Assembly (NCBI GenBank): GCA_001899175.1
Contig: MKVH01000024.1
Coordinates: 372,001 to 436,000 of the forward strand
Origin: Candidatus Kapaibacterium thiocyanatum
GTDB taxonomy: Bacteria; Bacteroidota; Ignavibacteria; Kapaibacteriales; Kapaibacteriaceae
DNA length: 64,000 nucleotides
Reading direction: 5' to 3'
The translations under genes were made by a program, and so were the position numbers. Below are positions 34,578-43,371 of this stretch, one piece after another (the stretch's first letter is position 1; each line of letters starts with the position of its first letter). The notes under the pieces were generated by a model. That model made no database searches. It saw nothing but the letters and a program-made list of their open reading frames with translations, and was not told where the DNA came from.

Positions 34578-36314
34578 ATGAAGAATGGAAAGTTAGCGTA
34601 TCTGGTGCTATGTGCCATGCTCGTAGCATGCGTGTCCCGCAACGGTAAACACCACGCCGGAACGGCACTGCGTCCGGCCAACGGCGGCAAGACCTACGGT
34701 GGTACCTTCCGGTTGAACATGGTGAGAGGTTCGCCGAATGCCCTCGACCCCATCAAGATCGTGAGCAAGGTAGGGGACGATCTCGCCCTCCAGATCTTCG
34801 ACCGTCTGATCACGTTCGATTCCACCCTGCAGGTGAAGGGCGAACTCGCACGGTCGTGGGATATCTCACCCGATGGACGTACCTATACGTTCCACCTGCG
34901 CACGAACGTGCGGTTCCACGACGATCCCTGTTTCCCCGGAGGCCGTGGACGTCTCCTGACGGCGAAGGACTTCGTCTATTCCTTTACACGCTGCTGCGAC
35001 CCGACGTCGGGCTCCCTGACCTACTGGGCCTTCAAGGAGCGCGTCGTCGGTGTGGACCGATATCATGCGGAGCGCGCGACCAACCCCGCCGCCGCCCTTC
35101 CCGAAGGATTCCAGGCCCCCGACGATTCCACCTTCATCGTCCGTCTGGTGGAGCCGCAGGCCCCCTTCCTCCTCGTCCTCGCCAATGGTCTCGGGTGCCC
35201 CGTTCCCAGGGAAGCCATCGAACACTACGGCAAGGACATCTTCCGCCATCCCGTCGGAACGGGTCCGTTCCGCCTCACGAAATGGGAAGAGGACCGGGTC
35301 ATCGTCCTCGACCGCAATGCCGGATACTGGCAGACGGACGAACACGGCAACCGTTTGCCCTATCTGGATCGCATCGAAGTATCCTTCATCAAGGACGACA
35401 ACGTCCAGTTCTCCGCATTCCGGCAGGGGGACCTGGACGAGAACTTCACGATTCCCACGGAAGTGTTCCCCGTACTCGTGGAACCCGGAACGGGCAAGCT
35501 CCAGGGGCGTTTCGCACAGTTCCAGTTGCAGCGTATTCCCGCCCTGTGTACCTGGTTCGTGGACTTCCAGTGCACGAAGGCGCCCTTCGACGACCGTCGT
35601 GTGCGTCGTGCCCTGGCCCTGAGCGTGGACCGTCACCGCATCGTGCGATACGTATTGCAGGGGTCGCCGTGGGGGCCCGCCAATCACGGCATCACACCAC
35701 CCGTGCTGCCCGACTATCCCATCGACGACATCCCGGGAGTCGGCTTCGATCCCGAGGCGGCCCGCAGGGAGCTCGCTGCCGCCGGATATCCGAACGGGCA
35801 GGGCTTCCCGGCCATCGAGATGACGATCTATCCGGAGCCGCGTCTGAAGCAGACCGCCGAGGCCCTTCAACAGATGTGGAAGGAGCATCTCGGAGTGAAC
35901 ATCGGTATCCGTATGCTCAACTTCGCACAGTTCCTGGAACAGACGGAGAGCGGTACGCTGCCGATGTGGGGGACCCGCTGGTACGGTGATTATCCGGATC
36001 CCGAGACGTTCCTCGGACTGTACAATGGCGCCCTCCTGCCGGCCGATCCGACCGCACCGTCCTATCCCAACAGCGTGCGTTACGACGATGCCGAAGTCAC
36101 GAGCCTGATCAAGCGTGCGATGATGGAACCTGCCGCCGATCTGCGCCACGACCTGTATCGTCAGGCCGAACGCAAGCTCACGCAAGACGCCCCGTCCATC
36201 ATGCTCTTCTACGAGATGCATTACCGTCTGCTGCAACCCTGGGTGCGCGGCTATGCCCTCGATCCGATGGCCCGGAACGTCCTGAAGCATGCATACTTCG
36301 TCGGTGCATCATGA
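34578..36314 (+). CDS. Solute-binding lipoprotein, oligopeptide type (SBP_bac_5)
   Basis: A 578-residue family 5 solute-binding protein with lipobox LVAC (Cys18). Typical blocks: GGTFRLNMVRGSPNALDPIK, LITFDSTLQVKGELARSWDISPDGRTYTFHLR, a NVRFHDDP block, and the central VRRALALSVDRHRIVRYVLQG. Such proteins bind peptides, nickel or other solutes in the periplasm and hand them to ABC permeases. None of the permease or ATPase genes (OppBCDF-like) is in the neighbourhood. It ends in an ATGA overlap with the tsaC/sua5 gene and so is translationally coupled to an RNA-modification gene, which is an odd partner. Confidence 0.92.
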   Translation: MKNGKLAYLVLCAMLVACVSRNGKHHAGTALRPANGGKTYGGTFRLNMVRGSPNALDPIKIVSKVGDDLALQIFDRLITFDSTLQVKGELARSWDISPDGRTYTFHLRTNVRFHDDPCFPGGRGRLLTAKDFVYSFTRCCDPTSGSLTYWAFKERVVGVDRYHAERATNPAAALPEGFQAPDDSTFIVRLVEPQAPFLLVLANGLGCPVPREAIEHYGKDIFRHPVGTGPFRLTKWEEDRVIVLDRNAGYWQTDEHGNRLPYLDRIEVSFIKDDNVQFSAFRQGDLDENFTIPTEVFPVLVEPGTGKLQGRFAQFQLQRIPALCTWFVDFQCTKAPFDDRRVRRALALSVDRHRIVRYVLQGSPWGPANHGITPPVLPDYPIDDIPGVGFDPEAARRELAAAGYPNGQGFPAIEMTIYPEPRLKQTAEALQQMWKEHLGVNIGIRMLNFAQFLEQTESGTLPMWGTRWYGDYPDPETFLGLYNGALLPADPTAPSYPNSVRYDDAEVTSLIKRAMMEPAADLRHDLYRQAERKLTQDAPSIMLFYEMHYRLLQPWVRGYALDPMARNVLKHAYFVGAS

Positions 36315-37339
36315 CGACGGACATTCTCGACGCTCTTTCCGATCCCGACGGGGCGGTCCGCCGTGCCGGCGAACTGCTCCGTGGCGGACAGCTCGTGGCC
36401 ATTCCGACGGAGACGGTCTATGGTCTGGCTGCACGCATCGACGATACCGAGGCGCTCGGACGGATCTTTCGCGTGAAGGGAAGGCCGCAGGACAATCCGC
36501 TCATCGTCCACTGCTCGGCACGCGAACAGGTGGATGAGGTCGTGGACTGGTCCGTGGTCGACACCGCGGACCGAACGATCGTCGAACGACTGATGGAGGC
36601 GTTCTGGCCGGGGCCGCTCACGCTCGTCCTTCCCCGCACCGCCGTCGTCGATGCCATCGTCAGTGCCGGTCTCGACACCGTCGCCGTACGGATTCCCGGA
36701 CTCGATATCACACGCAGGATCATCGAAGAGGCCGGTATGCCACTGGCCGCACCATCGGCCAACCGTTCGGGCCGACCGAGTCCGACCACCGCCGAGCATG
36801 TCATGGACGACCTGCAGGCGACCATCGCCGCCGTCGTCGATGGTGGCCCGTGCCAGGAAGGGCTCGAATCCACCGTCGTGCGCGTCGTCGGCGGGCGGAT
36901 CGTCGTCCTGCGTCCGGGCAGCGTCACGCGGGTCCAGCTTCACGAAGTGTCCGGTGCCGCCGTCGTCGATCCGGAGCGGGTGGACGATACGGCACATTCG
37001 CCCGGAACCAGGTACAGACATTACGCTCCCGTAGCATCGATGATATTGGTCGATTCCGTGGACGAAATCGGGACTTCGTACGTCAACGTGGCCTCCGCCG
37101 GCGACGGTACGGAACCACTCCGTATCGTCATGCTCGCCACGTCGGATCCGGGACTTCCCGGCATCGAATGGCGGCCTCTGCTGCCCTCTACGCTCTTCGC
37201 CGAGCTGAGGCGTGCGGACCGGTTGCATGTGGAAAAAATAATCGTACTTTGTGACGAGGCTGTTCGCCGCAACGAGGCGCTGATGAATCGGCTCCGGAAG
37301 GCGGCAGAGCCCACGCACGGAACTAGCGAGACGAAATGA
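36311..37339 (+). CDS. L-threonylcarbamoyladenylate synthase (Sua5/YwlC type)
   Basis: A 342-residue enzyme that makes threonylcarbamoyl-AMP from Thr, bicarbonate and ATP for the t6A37 modification of tRNAs decoding ANN. The N-terminal YrdC domain (to about 205) has GGQLVAIPTETVYGLAARIDD, IFRVKGRPQDNPLIVHC, FWPGPLTLVL and LAAPSANRSGRPSPTTAEHV. The added C-terminal Sua5 domain contains SPGTRYRHYAP, the linker closing over the active site. This two-domain form is the Sua5 rather than TsaC type. The start overlaps the binding-protein stop and the stop overlaps the ptsH start, both as ATGA. Confidence 0.94.
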   Translation: MTTDILDALSDPDGAVRRAGELLRGGQLVAIPTETVYGLAARIDDTEALGRIFRVKGRPQDNPLIVHCSAREQVDEVVDWSVVDTADRTIVERLMEAFWPGPLTLVLPRTAVVDAIVSAGLDTVAVRIPGLDITRRIIEEAGMPLAAPSANRSGRPSPTTAEHVMDDLQATIAAVVDGGPCQEGLESTVVRVVGGRIVVLRPGSVTRVQLHEVSGAAVVDPERVDDTAHSPGTRYRHYAPVASMILVDSVDEIGTSYVNVASAGDGTEPLRIVMLATSDPGLPGIEWRPLLPSTLFAELRRADRLHVEKIIVLCDEAVRRNEALMNRLRKAAEPTHGTSETK

Positions 37340-37602
37340 TCACGACGACGGTACGGGTGACCAACAGAGCGGGTTTGCACACGCGCCCGGCAGCGATGCT
37401 GGTGAAGCTGGCCGCCCAATACAAAAGCGACATCTACCTCATCCGCGACGGATTCAACATCAACGCCAAGAGCATCATCGGCGTGATGACGCTCGCGGCG
37501 GAACAGGGCTGCGATCTCGGACTTCATGTCGACGGCCCCGACGAGTCCACTGCGGCAGCCGCTATCGCCGATCTTTTCGCTTCCGGATTCGGAGAGCCCT
37601 GA
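37336..37602 (+). CDS. ptsH: Phosphocarrier protein HPr
   Basis: An 88-residue HPr of standard length. The active-site loop NRAGLHTRPAAM has the phosphorylated His15, and NINAKSIIGVMTLA has Ser46, the site of HPr kinase in bacteria that have one. It carries phosphate from enzyme I to sugar-specific EII proteins or to regulatory targets. Enzyme I follows 47 bases later, but no EIIA, EIIB or EIIC gene is present in the window. It is coupled to the upstream Sua5 gene by ATGA. Confidence 0.95.
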   Translation: MITTTVRVTNRAGLHTRPAAMLVKLAAQYKSDIYLIRDGFNINAKSIIGVMTLAAEQGCDLGLHVDGPDESTAAAAIADLFASGFGEP

Positions 37603-37649
37603 ACGATGGCGATACTACCCTGCATCCTTGTCCATTCACGGAATGGAGT

Positions 37650-39446
37650 ATGCGCGACGGACTGCAGATACGACGACCGGCGGAGTTCATGATACGTACC
37701 ACGGCTCCCTATGGTCAGCATATCCTGAAAGGCGTTCCGGCCAGCCCCGGCATCGCCATCGGTCATGCCTTCGTGCTCAGTATCGACTCTCCGTCGGTCT
37801 CGCAGGACCACATCTCTCCGGACCGCGTCACCGACGAAGTAGGGCGCTTCCGCGTCGCCATGGAAGCGATGGCCGCGGAGCTCGTCAACGCCATCGATCT
37901 TGCCCGTGTCGAATCCACGAGCGTCAGCACGATCATCGAATCCTACCTGCTGATCGTGAGCGATCCCATCATCACGGGGTCGATCGTCAAACGCATCGAA
38001 ACCGGTCTCCTCGCCGAGTCCGCCGTCGTCCAGGAATTCGACGTCCACAGGAACATCCTGCACTCCGCACGCGATACCATCCTGCGTGAACGCGCCCAGG
38101 ACTTCGAACACGTCAAGGAACGGCTCATCGCCACGCTCCGGAACCGTACGCTCGTCCATGCAGCGGCACGCAACAGCGTCGTCGTCGCCGGCAGCATCAC
38201 GCCGCAGGACATGCTGTTCTTCAAGCAGACGCAGACGCTCGGATACGTGACGGAGATCGGCGGTATCAACTCGCATTCGTGCATCCTCGCCCGCGATCTC
38301 GGTATTCCCGCCGTCATCGGCATCCGCAATGCGACGGGCGAGATCTCTTCGAATACGACCATCATCATCGACGGTTATGCCGGCATCGTCATCGTCGATC
38401 CCGATGAACGGCACCTCCGCGAATACAGGAACAAGCTCGATCGTGAAGCCGACTACCGGCAGCGCCTGGGAGCCCTGATCAAGCAGCCGACCGTTACCAC
38501 CGATGGTGTGACGGTGACGCTCCATGCCAACATCGACACACCGGAACAGGTCGGAGCCGCCCTCGTATCGGGTGGCGACGGTATCGGTCTCGTGCGGACG
38601 GAATATCTGCTGATGCAGCGCGGACATTATCCGACGGTGGAAGAGCAGACCGCATGGTATCGCGATATCGCAGAACGTGCCTTCCCGTTGCCCGTGACCT
38701 TCAGGGCCTTCGACGTCGGCAGCGACAAGTTCCGCGACGGCATCCCAAATCATGAAGACAATCCGGCCCTCGGCCTGCGGGGAATACGCTTCCTGCTCTA
38801 TCGTCCGGATCTTTTCGAACAGCAGGTCACGGCCGTGCTCCGCGCATCGGTCAACAGGAACATCCGCTTCATGCTGCCGATGGTCAGTGTCCTGGAAGAA
38901 GTCGAACAGGCACGCGAGATCGTCGAGTCGTGCAAGCGCCGGCTCACCGATGCGGGTATCGACTTCGATTCCGCCATGCCGCTCGGAGTGATGATCGAAA
39001 CACCTGCGGCCGCGATGATGGCCGACTCCTTCGCCAAGGTCGCCGACTTTCTCAGTATCGGAACGAACGACCTGGCGCAGTATGCCCTCGCCACGGACAG
39101 GACGAACGAGCTCGTCGCCGATATCTTCGATGCCCTGCACCCGGCCGTTCTTCGGATGGTAGCCATGATCGTGGATGCCGCTCGCCGCAACGACAAGTCG
39201 GTCAGCGTCTGCGGTGAAATGGCAGGTCATGCCGCGGCGACGGAAATGCTCGTCGGCCTCGGCCTCAATGAATTGTCCGTCGCTCCCGGACTCATCCTCG
39301 AACTCAAGCATCGCATCCGTTCGGTATCCTATGCCGACTGCGCCGACCTCGTGCAGCGCGTCCTCGATTGTACGACCACACCGCAGGTCTATGCCGAGCT
39401 GGCTGCCATCCAGCAGCTCAGACAGGAGGATGGTCGTCCTGCATGA
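37650..39446 (+). CDS. ptsI: Phosphoenolpyruvate-protein phosphotransferase (PTS enzyme I)
   Basis: A 598-residue enzyme I that moves phosphate from PEP to HPr. The phosphohistidine domain has GGINSHSCILARDLGIPAV (active His about 209), and the PEP-binding barrel has GIGLVRTEYLLM, FRAFDVGSDKF, MLPMVSVLEEVEQA, FLSIGTNDLAQYALATDRTN and the catalytic Cys in SVCGEMAG. Two ATG codons are possible: 37650 (GGAG one base away) and 37689 (GGAG three bases away). Both leave the conserved ILKGVPASPGIAIG intact. I keep the longer form with low certainty on the start. The stop overlaps the start of the outer-membrane protein gene (ATGA). Confidence 0.95.
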   Translation: MRDGLQIRRPAEFMIRTTAPYGQHILKGVPASPGIAIGHAFVLSIDSPSVSQDHISPDRVTDEVGRFRVAMEAMAAELVNAIDLARVESTSVSTIIESYLLIVSDPIITGSIVKRIETGLLAESAVVQEFDVHRNILHSARDTILRERAQDFEHVKERLIATLRNRTLVHAAARNSVVVAGSITPQDMLFFKQTQTLGYVTEIGGINSHSCILARDLGIPAVIGIRNATGEISSNTTIIIDGYAGIVIVDPDERHLREYRNKLDREADYRQRLGALIKQPTVTTDGVTVTLHANIDTPEQVGAALVSGGDGIGLVRTEYLLMQRGHYPTVEEQTAWYRDIAERAFPLPVTFRAFDVGSDKFRDGIPNHEDNPALGLRGIRFLLYRPDLFEQQVTAVLRASVNRNIRFMLPMVSVLEEVEQAREIVESCKRRLTDAGIDFDSAMPLGVMIETPAAAMMADSFAKVADFLSIGTNDLAQYALATDRTNELVADIFDALHPAVLRMVAMIVDAARRNDKSVSVCGEMAGHAAATEMLVGLGLNELSVAPGLILELKHRIRSVSYADCADLVQRVLDCTTTPQVYAELAAIQQLRQEDGRPA

Positions 39447-41056
39447 TGTGTCGTCTCCTCTCCTGTTCGATCCTCATCCTTCTCCTGTGCTCCAGTGTCG
39501 ACGCGTTCGCCCAGCCGGTCATCCGTGATATCGTGCTGGATCAGCGGGACGTGTTCGACCGTCGGCACAACGACTGGTTCTTCGCGGGAGATATCCTGAA
39601 CGCCTTCCATACGATGACGAAGCCCTATCTCATCGAGGACGAACTGCTGTTCGAAGAGGGAGACGATCTCGATACCGTGGACCTGCTGGAAACGGAGCGC
39701 AACCTGCGCCGTACCGGACTCTTCAGCGCTGTGCGCGTCTATACCGAACCGGTAGGAGCGGACAGCGTCGACGTCGTCGTCTACTGCCAGGATCGCTTCT
39801 CGCTGCGTCCCGCCATCCTCTTCGGCACGGGCGGCGGCATCACGAACATCGGTGGCAAGGTCGACGAGATCAACGTCGCAGGTACGGGTACGAAGATCCT
39901 CGTCCAGGGGCTCTACCGCACCGAGAACGACATCGGATGGGAAGGTCTCGTCCAGCTCTACCAACGCCGGCTGTTCCGCACCGAGTTGAGCCTGAATGCG
40001 TCGCTGATGGCGAACCAGTACCGTACGGACCAGACACTCGGCATCACGCGTCCCTTCCGTACGTTGTCCACACCGGTGGCCTACAGCATTTCGGGAACGA
40101 ATGCGTTCGGACGCGATTTCGCCTACGTGAACAAGCAGCCGATCCTGCTGCCGTTCCATCAACGCAGCCTCAACACATGGATATCGCAGGCCTACGGCGA
40201 TCGTGATCGTCTCTTCATGACGGGCTCGGTCTCGGCCGACTGGGTCCAGCGTACCATTCCCAGCTCGCGTCAGGCTTTCGACAACACGGCACGACTGCTC
40301 GTCGCGTTTTCCTCGATCCGTCAGAACTTCCAGCGGTCCGTCTTCCTGAATGGATACGAGACGGAAGATCTGCAGACCGGTGCATGGGGCACGGCTGTCA
40401 TGGGCCGCGTCTTTTCGATGGGTAACGGCGGGGAATCGATGTGGTACATTGGCGGGCAGGCCGAACAATCGGCCTACGTCGCCAAGGACGTGTATCTCTT
40501 CGGTCGTGTCGGCGCAGGATCAGGATTCGGCGACCGTCGTGCGAAATACACCTATCTCGAAGTGATGGGACTCGGACATCTGCGCATCTCGCCGCACGTC
40601 GTCATCGCGGCTCGCCTCCGGAGCCAGACGGCGTGGAACTGGAGCGCCTTCCGTCAGCTTGTCCTCGACAACGATGCGGGCCTTCGCGGCTATGCTGCCA
40701 ACCAGCTCGCGGGCGATAACAGGTTGATCGGCAACGCGGAGTTCCGCTGGTTCCCGGACTGGAAGGTCTGGATCCTCGGTCTTTCGGGAGCCTTGTTCTA
40801 TGACGGCGGGACGGTATGGAATCAGGGCACCGGCCTCAACGGAACACGCTTCCATCATGCCGTCGGTTTCGGCATCCGCTTCCACAACCTGAAGGCGAGT
40901 GGCGAGGATGCGACATTCCGTTTCGACTTCGCCTACAATCTCGATGAGCGCCGGTTCACGGGAATCATCTTCACGACGGACCAGCTCTTCTCCGCCTTCG
41001 GACAACATCAGTTCAAGGTTCCCGACGTCTTCGGCCGGGACATCGACGTGGAGTGA
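39443..41056 (+). CDS. Omp85/BamA-superfamily outer-membrane protein with short POTRA region
   Basis: A 537-residue protein with a signal peptide ending near DAFAQ. Residues about 25-125 look like one POTRA domain (LIEDELLFEEGDDLDTVDLLETERNLRRTGLFSAVRV followed by a DSVDVVVYCQDRF strand). The rest is a beta-barrel, with the conserved inner-barrel motif LRGYAANQLAGDNRLIGNAEFRWF near 410-433 whose RGY is the Omp85 hallmark. Full BamA has five POTRA domains and about 800 residues, so this is a shorter relative, perhaps a TamA- or FhaC-like transporter or assembly factor. It overlaps ptsI by ATGA. Substrate unknown. Confidence 0.75.
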   Translation: MMCRLLSCSILILLLCSSVDAFAQPVIRDIVLDQRDVFDRRHNDWFFAGDILNAFHTMTKPYLIEDELLFEEGDDLDTVDLLETERNLRRTGLFSAVRVYTEPVGADSVDVVVYCQDRFSLRPAILFGTGGGITNIGGKVDEINVAGTGTKILVQGLYRTENDIGWEGLVQLYQRRLFRTELSLNASLMANQYRTDQTLGITRPFRTLSTPVAYSISGTNAFGRDFAYVNKQPILLPFHQRSLNTWISQAYGDRDRLFMTGSVSADWVQRTIPSSRQAFDNTARLLVAFSSIRQNFQRSVFLNGYETEDLQTGAWGTAVMGRVFSMGNGGESMWYIGGQAEQSAYVAKDVYLFGRVGAGSGFGDRRAKYTYLEVMGLGHLRISPHVVIAARLRSQTAWNWSAFRQLVLDNDAGLRGYAANQLAGDNRLIGNAEFRWFPDWKVWILGLSGALFYDGGTVWNQGTGLNGTRFHHAVGFGIRFHNLKASGEDATFRFDFAYNLDERRFTGIIFTTDQLFSAFGQHQFKVPDVFGRDIDVE

Positions 41057-41087
41057 TGGACCTCCCGTCGTTCGATAGAGGAATCCC

Positions 41088-41741
41088 ATGCATTTGAATA
41101 CTACCATCGATCATACGCTGCTGAAGCCCGATGCCACCGTCGAACAGATCGACAGGCTCTGTGCGGAAGCACGAGAACATGCCTTCGCGAGCGTCTGCGT
41201 CCTTCCATGGTACGTCGAACGCGCCGCCGCCATGCTGGCGGATACTCCGGTCGCGACCTGCACCGTCATCGGCTTTCCTCTCGGAGGAACGTTCACGCAG
41301 ACGAAGGTCGCCGAAGCCATGCTCGCGATGGATCGCGGAGCCACCGAGCTGGATATGGTCATCAATATCTCCGCGTTGAAGAGCGGCGAGATCGATGTCG
41401 TGGAAGCCGATATCGCCGCGGTCGTATCGGCCGTTCACGGCCGGAAGGGAATCGTGAAGGTCATCATCGAAACAAGCCTCCTTACCGATGCCGAGAAGGT
41501 CGGGATGTGCCACGTCGTCACGCGGATACGGGCGGACTACATCAAGACGTCGACGGGATTCTCCACGGGTGGGGCGACGCTCGACGATGTCCGTCTGCTA
41601 CGCGCCAACGTCGGTGCCGACGTCCGTGTCAAGGCATCCGGTGGCATCCGTGACCGAGCCACGGCCGAGGCGATGCTCGAGGCCGGTGCTTCCAGGCTCG
41701 GTACATCGGCCGGAGTCTCCATCGTCCGTGAACGTCACTAG
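41088..41741 (+). CDS. deoC: Deoxyribose-phosphate aldolase
   Basis: A 217-residue class I aldolase that splits 2-deoxyribose 5-phosphate into acetaldehyde and glyceraldehyde 3-phosphate in deoxynucleoside breakdown. Family blocks: IDHTLLKPDAT, VIGFPLG, ELDMVINI with D89, IETSLL, the Schiff-base K153 in DYIKTSTGFSTGGAT and K182 in VKASGGIRD. The 203-base interval that follows (41742-41944) has no gene but carries the yceI promoter region. No other deoxynucleoside genes are nearby. Confidence 0.95.
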   Translation: MHLNTTIDHTLLKPDATVEQIDRLCAEAREHAFASVCVLPWYVERAAAMLADTPVATCTVIGFPLGGTFTQTKVAEAMLAMDRGATELDMVINISALKSGEIDVVEADIAAVVSAVHGRKGIVKVIIETSLLTDAEKVGMCHVVTRIRADYIKTSTGFSTGGATLDDVRLLRANVGADVRVKASGGIRDRATAEAMLEAGASRLGTSAGVSIVRERH

Positions 41742-41871
41742 ACACGGGCACGCCGGCCGAGCGCACATGCAGCCACATGCAACCGCCCTTCGGATCCCGT
41801 CCGAACCATGCGGAGTGACCTCGTTTCCAGGAGCGGATGAAGTCGACAATAAGCTCCCCATAGCGACGTCC

Positions 41872-41902
41872 TTTGCAATGTGTGTTTAAACACGTATATT
41901 CG
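41872..41902 (+). promoter_or_regulatory. Candidate promoter of the yceI-pirin operon
   Basis: TTTG (41872-41875), a 19-base spacer, then TATATTCG (41895-41902). This is the Bacteroidota -33/-7 arrangement with one mismatch in the TAnnTTTG box. The start of transcription would be near 41907, 38 bases before the yceI ATG, which has GGGAG six bases upstream. Confidence 0.55.
41882..41893. promoter_or_regulatory. Operator-like palindrome, site 1 (yceI promoter)
   Basis: GTGTTTAAACAC is a perfect 12-base palindrome lying in the spacer between the -33 and -7 boxes. It shares the half-sites GTGT-N4-ACAC with a second site 20 bases downstream. A dimeric repressor bound here would block RNA polymerase. 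The regulator is not identified. Confidence 0.5.
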
Positions 41903-41913
41903 TGTCGTAACAC
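41902..41913. promoter_or_regulatory. Operator-like palindrome, site 2 (yceI promoter)
   Basis: GTGTCGTAACAC has the same GTGT and ACAC half-sites as site 1 and begins exactly 20 bases later, about two helical turns, so both would face the same side of the DNA. It overlaps the end of the -7 box and the predicted transcription start. Confidence 0.45.
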
Positions 41914-41944
41914 ATTCCATCCATCACAATACTGGGAGACGGGC

Positions 41945-42472
41945 ATGTCAACGTGGGCAATCGACGCAGCGCACAGCGAAGTGCAATTCAAGATCAAGCA
42001 CCTCATGATCAACACGGTCACGGGTGAATTCACGTCGTTCAAGGGCGAAGTCGTCAGCGAGACCGATGATTTCTCCGAGGCGCACATCAAGTTCGAAGCC
42101 GATGTGAATTCCATCAACACGAAGGTGGAGATGAGGGACAATCACCTCAAGAGCGACGACTTCTTCAATGCGGAGAAGTATCCGACGCTGAGCTTCGTTT
42201 CGAAGGAATTCAGGAAGTTGCCCAACGGAGAATACAGCCTGGTGGGTGATCTCACGATCCGCGACATCACAAAGCCGGTGACGCTCGATGTCGACTTCGG
42301 TGGCACGGCTACCGACTTCTATGGCAATGCGAAGGCCGGTTTCGAGCTGAAGGGCAAGATCAACCGGAAGGACTTCGGTCTTATGTGGAACGGTGTCACG
42401 GAAGCCGGAGGAATCGTCGTGAGCGATGATGTCCGCTTGTACATGAACGTACAGCTTCAAAAAACCATCTGA
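41945..42472 (+). CDS. YceI-family protein
   Basis: A 175-residue lipocalin-like protein: TWAIDAAHSEVQFKIKHLMINTVTGEF at the start, EADVNSINTKVEMRDNHLKSDDFFNAEKYPTLSF in the middle, and ITKPVTLDVDFGG then NRKDFGLMWN and VSDDVRLYMNVQ at the end. YceI proteins bind isoprenoid or polyprenyl lipids in a beta-barrel pocket. E. coli YceI is periplasmic, but this one has no signal peptide and should be cytoplasmic. The ATG at 41945 with GGGAG is chosen over an open extension upstream. The pirin gene follows within 12 bases, a pairing seen in many bacteria under redox or stress control. Confidence 0.93.
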   Translation: MSTWAIDAAHSEVQFKIKHLMINTVTGEFTSFKGEVVSETDDFSEAHIKFEADVNSINTKVEMRDNHLKSDDFFNAEKYPTLSFVSKEFRKLPNGEYSLVGDLTIRDITKPVTLDVDFGGTATDFYGNAKAGFELKGKINRKDFGLMWNGVTEAGGIVVSDDVRLYMNVQLQKTI

Positions 42473-42484
42473 TTGGTTCAAGTC

Positions 42485-43354
42485 ATGGCAACGAAACGAC
42501 GGGGCGTGCGCACGGTCGTGTACGCCCCCGAATTCCCGATGGGGCCTATGAGAGTGAAACAGCCCCTTCCTTCACAGACACTGGACCAGGTGAGTCCCTT
42601 CGTGCTGCTGCACCACGCCAGTCCACAGAAGTACGAGCAAGGCGCCACGGCACACCGCATCGAGCCGCATCCGCACCGGGGCTTCGAGCCCGTGACCTTC
42701 GTCTTCCAGGGCGAAGTGTATCACCGGGATTCCCGCGGCAACGAAGGGATCGTCGGTGCCGGTGAGGTCCAGTGGATGACGGCCGGCAGTGGCATACTGC
42801 ACAGTGAAGGGCCTTCTCCGCGGTTCGTCGAACGGGGCGGAACGCTCGAACTGGTCCAGTTGTGGATCAACCTGCCGCGCGCCTACAAGATGATGGAGCC
42901 GAAGTATCAGGATATCCATCGCGGCGACATTCCCGTGGTGATGCTGGCCGACGGCGCTGCACGGGCCCATGTCGTGGCAGGCAGCCTCGGCGACGTCACT
43001 GGGCCAGCCACGACCAGCACACCGATCAACGCCATCATGCTCTACATGGACGCGGGTGCATCGTTCGAGCTGGACTTCGGGTCCCATACATCGGCGATGC
43101 TCTATCTGCTCAAGGGCAGCATCAACGTGAACGGTTCGCACGACGTCGGTGAGCACTACCTGACCGTCTTCGACGAAACGACCGGTGTCGTCACCGTCAC
43201 CGCCAGGGAAGCCGGTTATGCGCTCGTCCTCAGTGGCGAACCCATCGACGAACCCGTCGTCGCCTCCGGTCCGTTCGTCATGAACTCGCAGGACGAGATC
43301 CGCGCGGCCTGGCGCGACTTCGTCGCAGGAAAGATGGGGCAGCTCGTGGATTGA
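42485..43354 (+). CDS. Pirin-family protein
   Basis: A 289-residue bicupin. The N-terminal metal site is H62-x-H64 in PHPHRGFEPVTFVF plus H106 and E108 in GSGILHSEGPS, with spacing as in human pirin (H56, H58, H101, E103). The C-terminal region carries the pirin_C domain (NAIMLYMDAGASFELDF, LYLLKGSINVNG, VLSGEPIDEPVVASGPFVMNS). Bacterial pirins act as quercetinases or redox-linked regulators, and which applies here is unknown. An in-frame TTG at 42473 directly after the yceI stop is possible, but the ATG at 42485 is chosen. It is cotranscribed with yceI. It ends 17 bases before the opposing frameshifted T9SS gene. Confidence 0.92.
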   Translation: MATKRRGVRTVVYAPEFPMGPMRVKQPLPSQTLDQVSPFVLLHHASPQKYEQGATAHRIEPHPHRGFEPVTFVFQGEVYHRDSRGNEGIVGAGEVQWMTAGSGILHSEGPSPRFVERGGTLELVQLWINLPRAYKMMEPKYQDIHRGDIPVVMLADGAARAHVVAGSLGDVTGPATTSTPINAIMLYMDAGASFELDFGSHTSAMLYLLKGSINVNGSHDVGEHYLTVFDETTGVVTVTAREAGYALVLSGEPIDEPVVASGPFVMNSQDEIRAAWRDFVAGKMGQLVD

Positions 43355-43371
43355 CCGGTATCCGGTAACGA

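Noticed and set aside
41761-41790. Short direct repeat (CACATGCA) after deoC
   Set aside because: Only two copies of eight bases, with no array structure. No sign of CRISPR or a transposon end.
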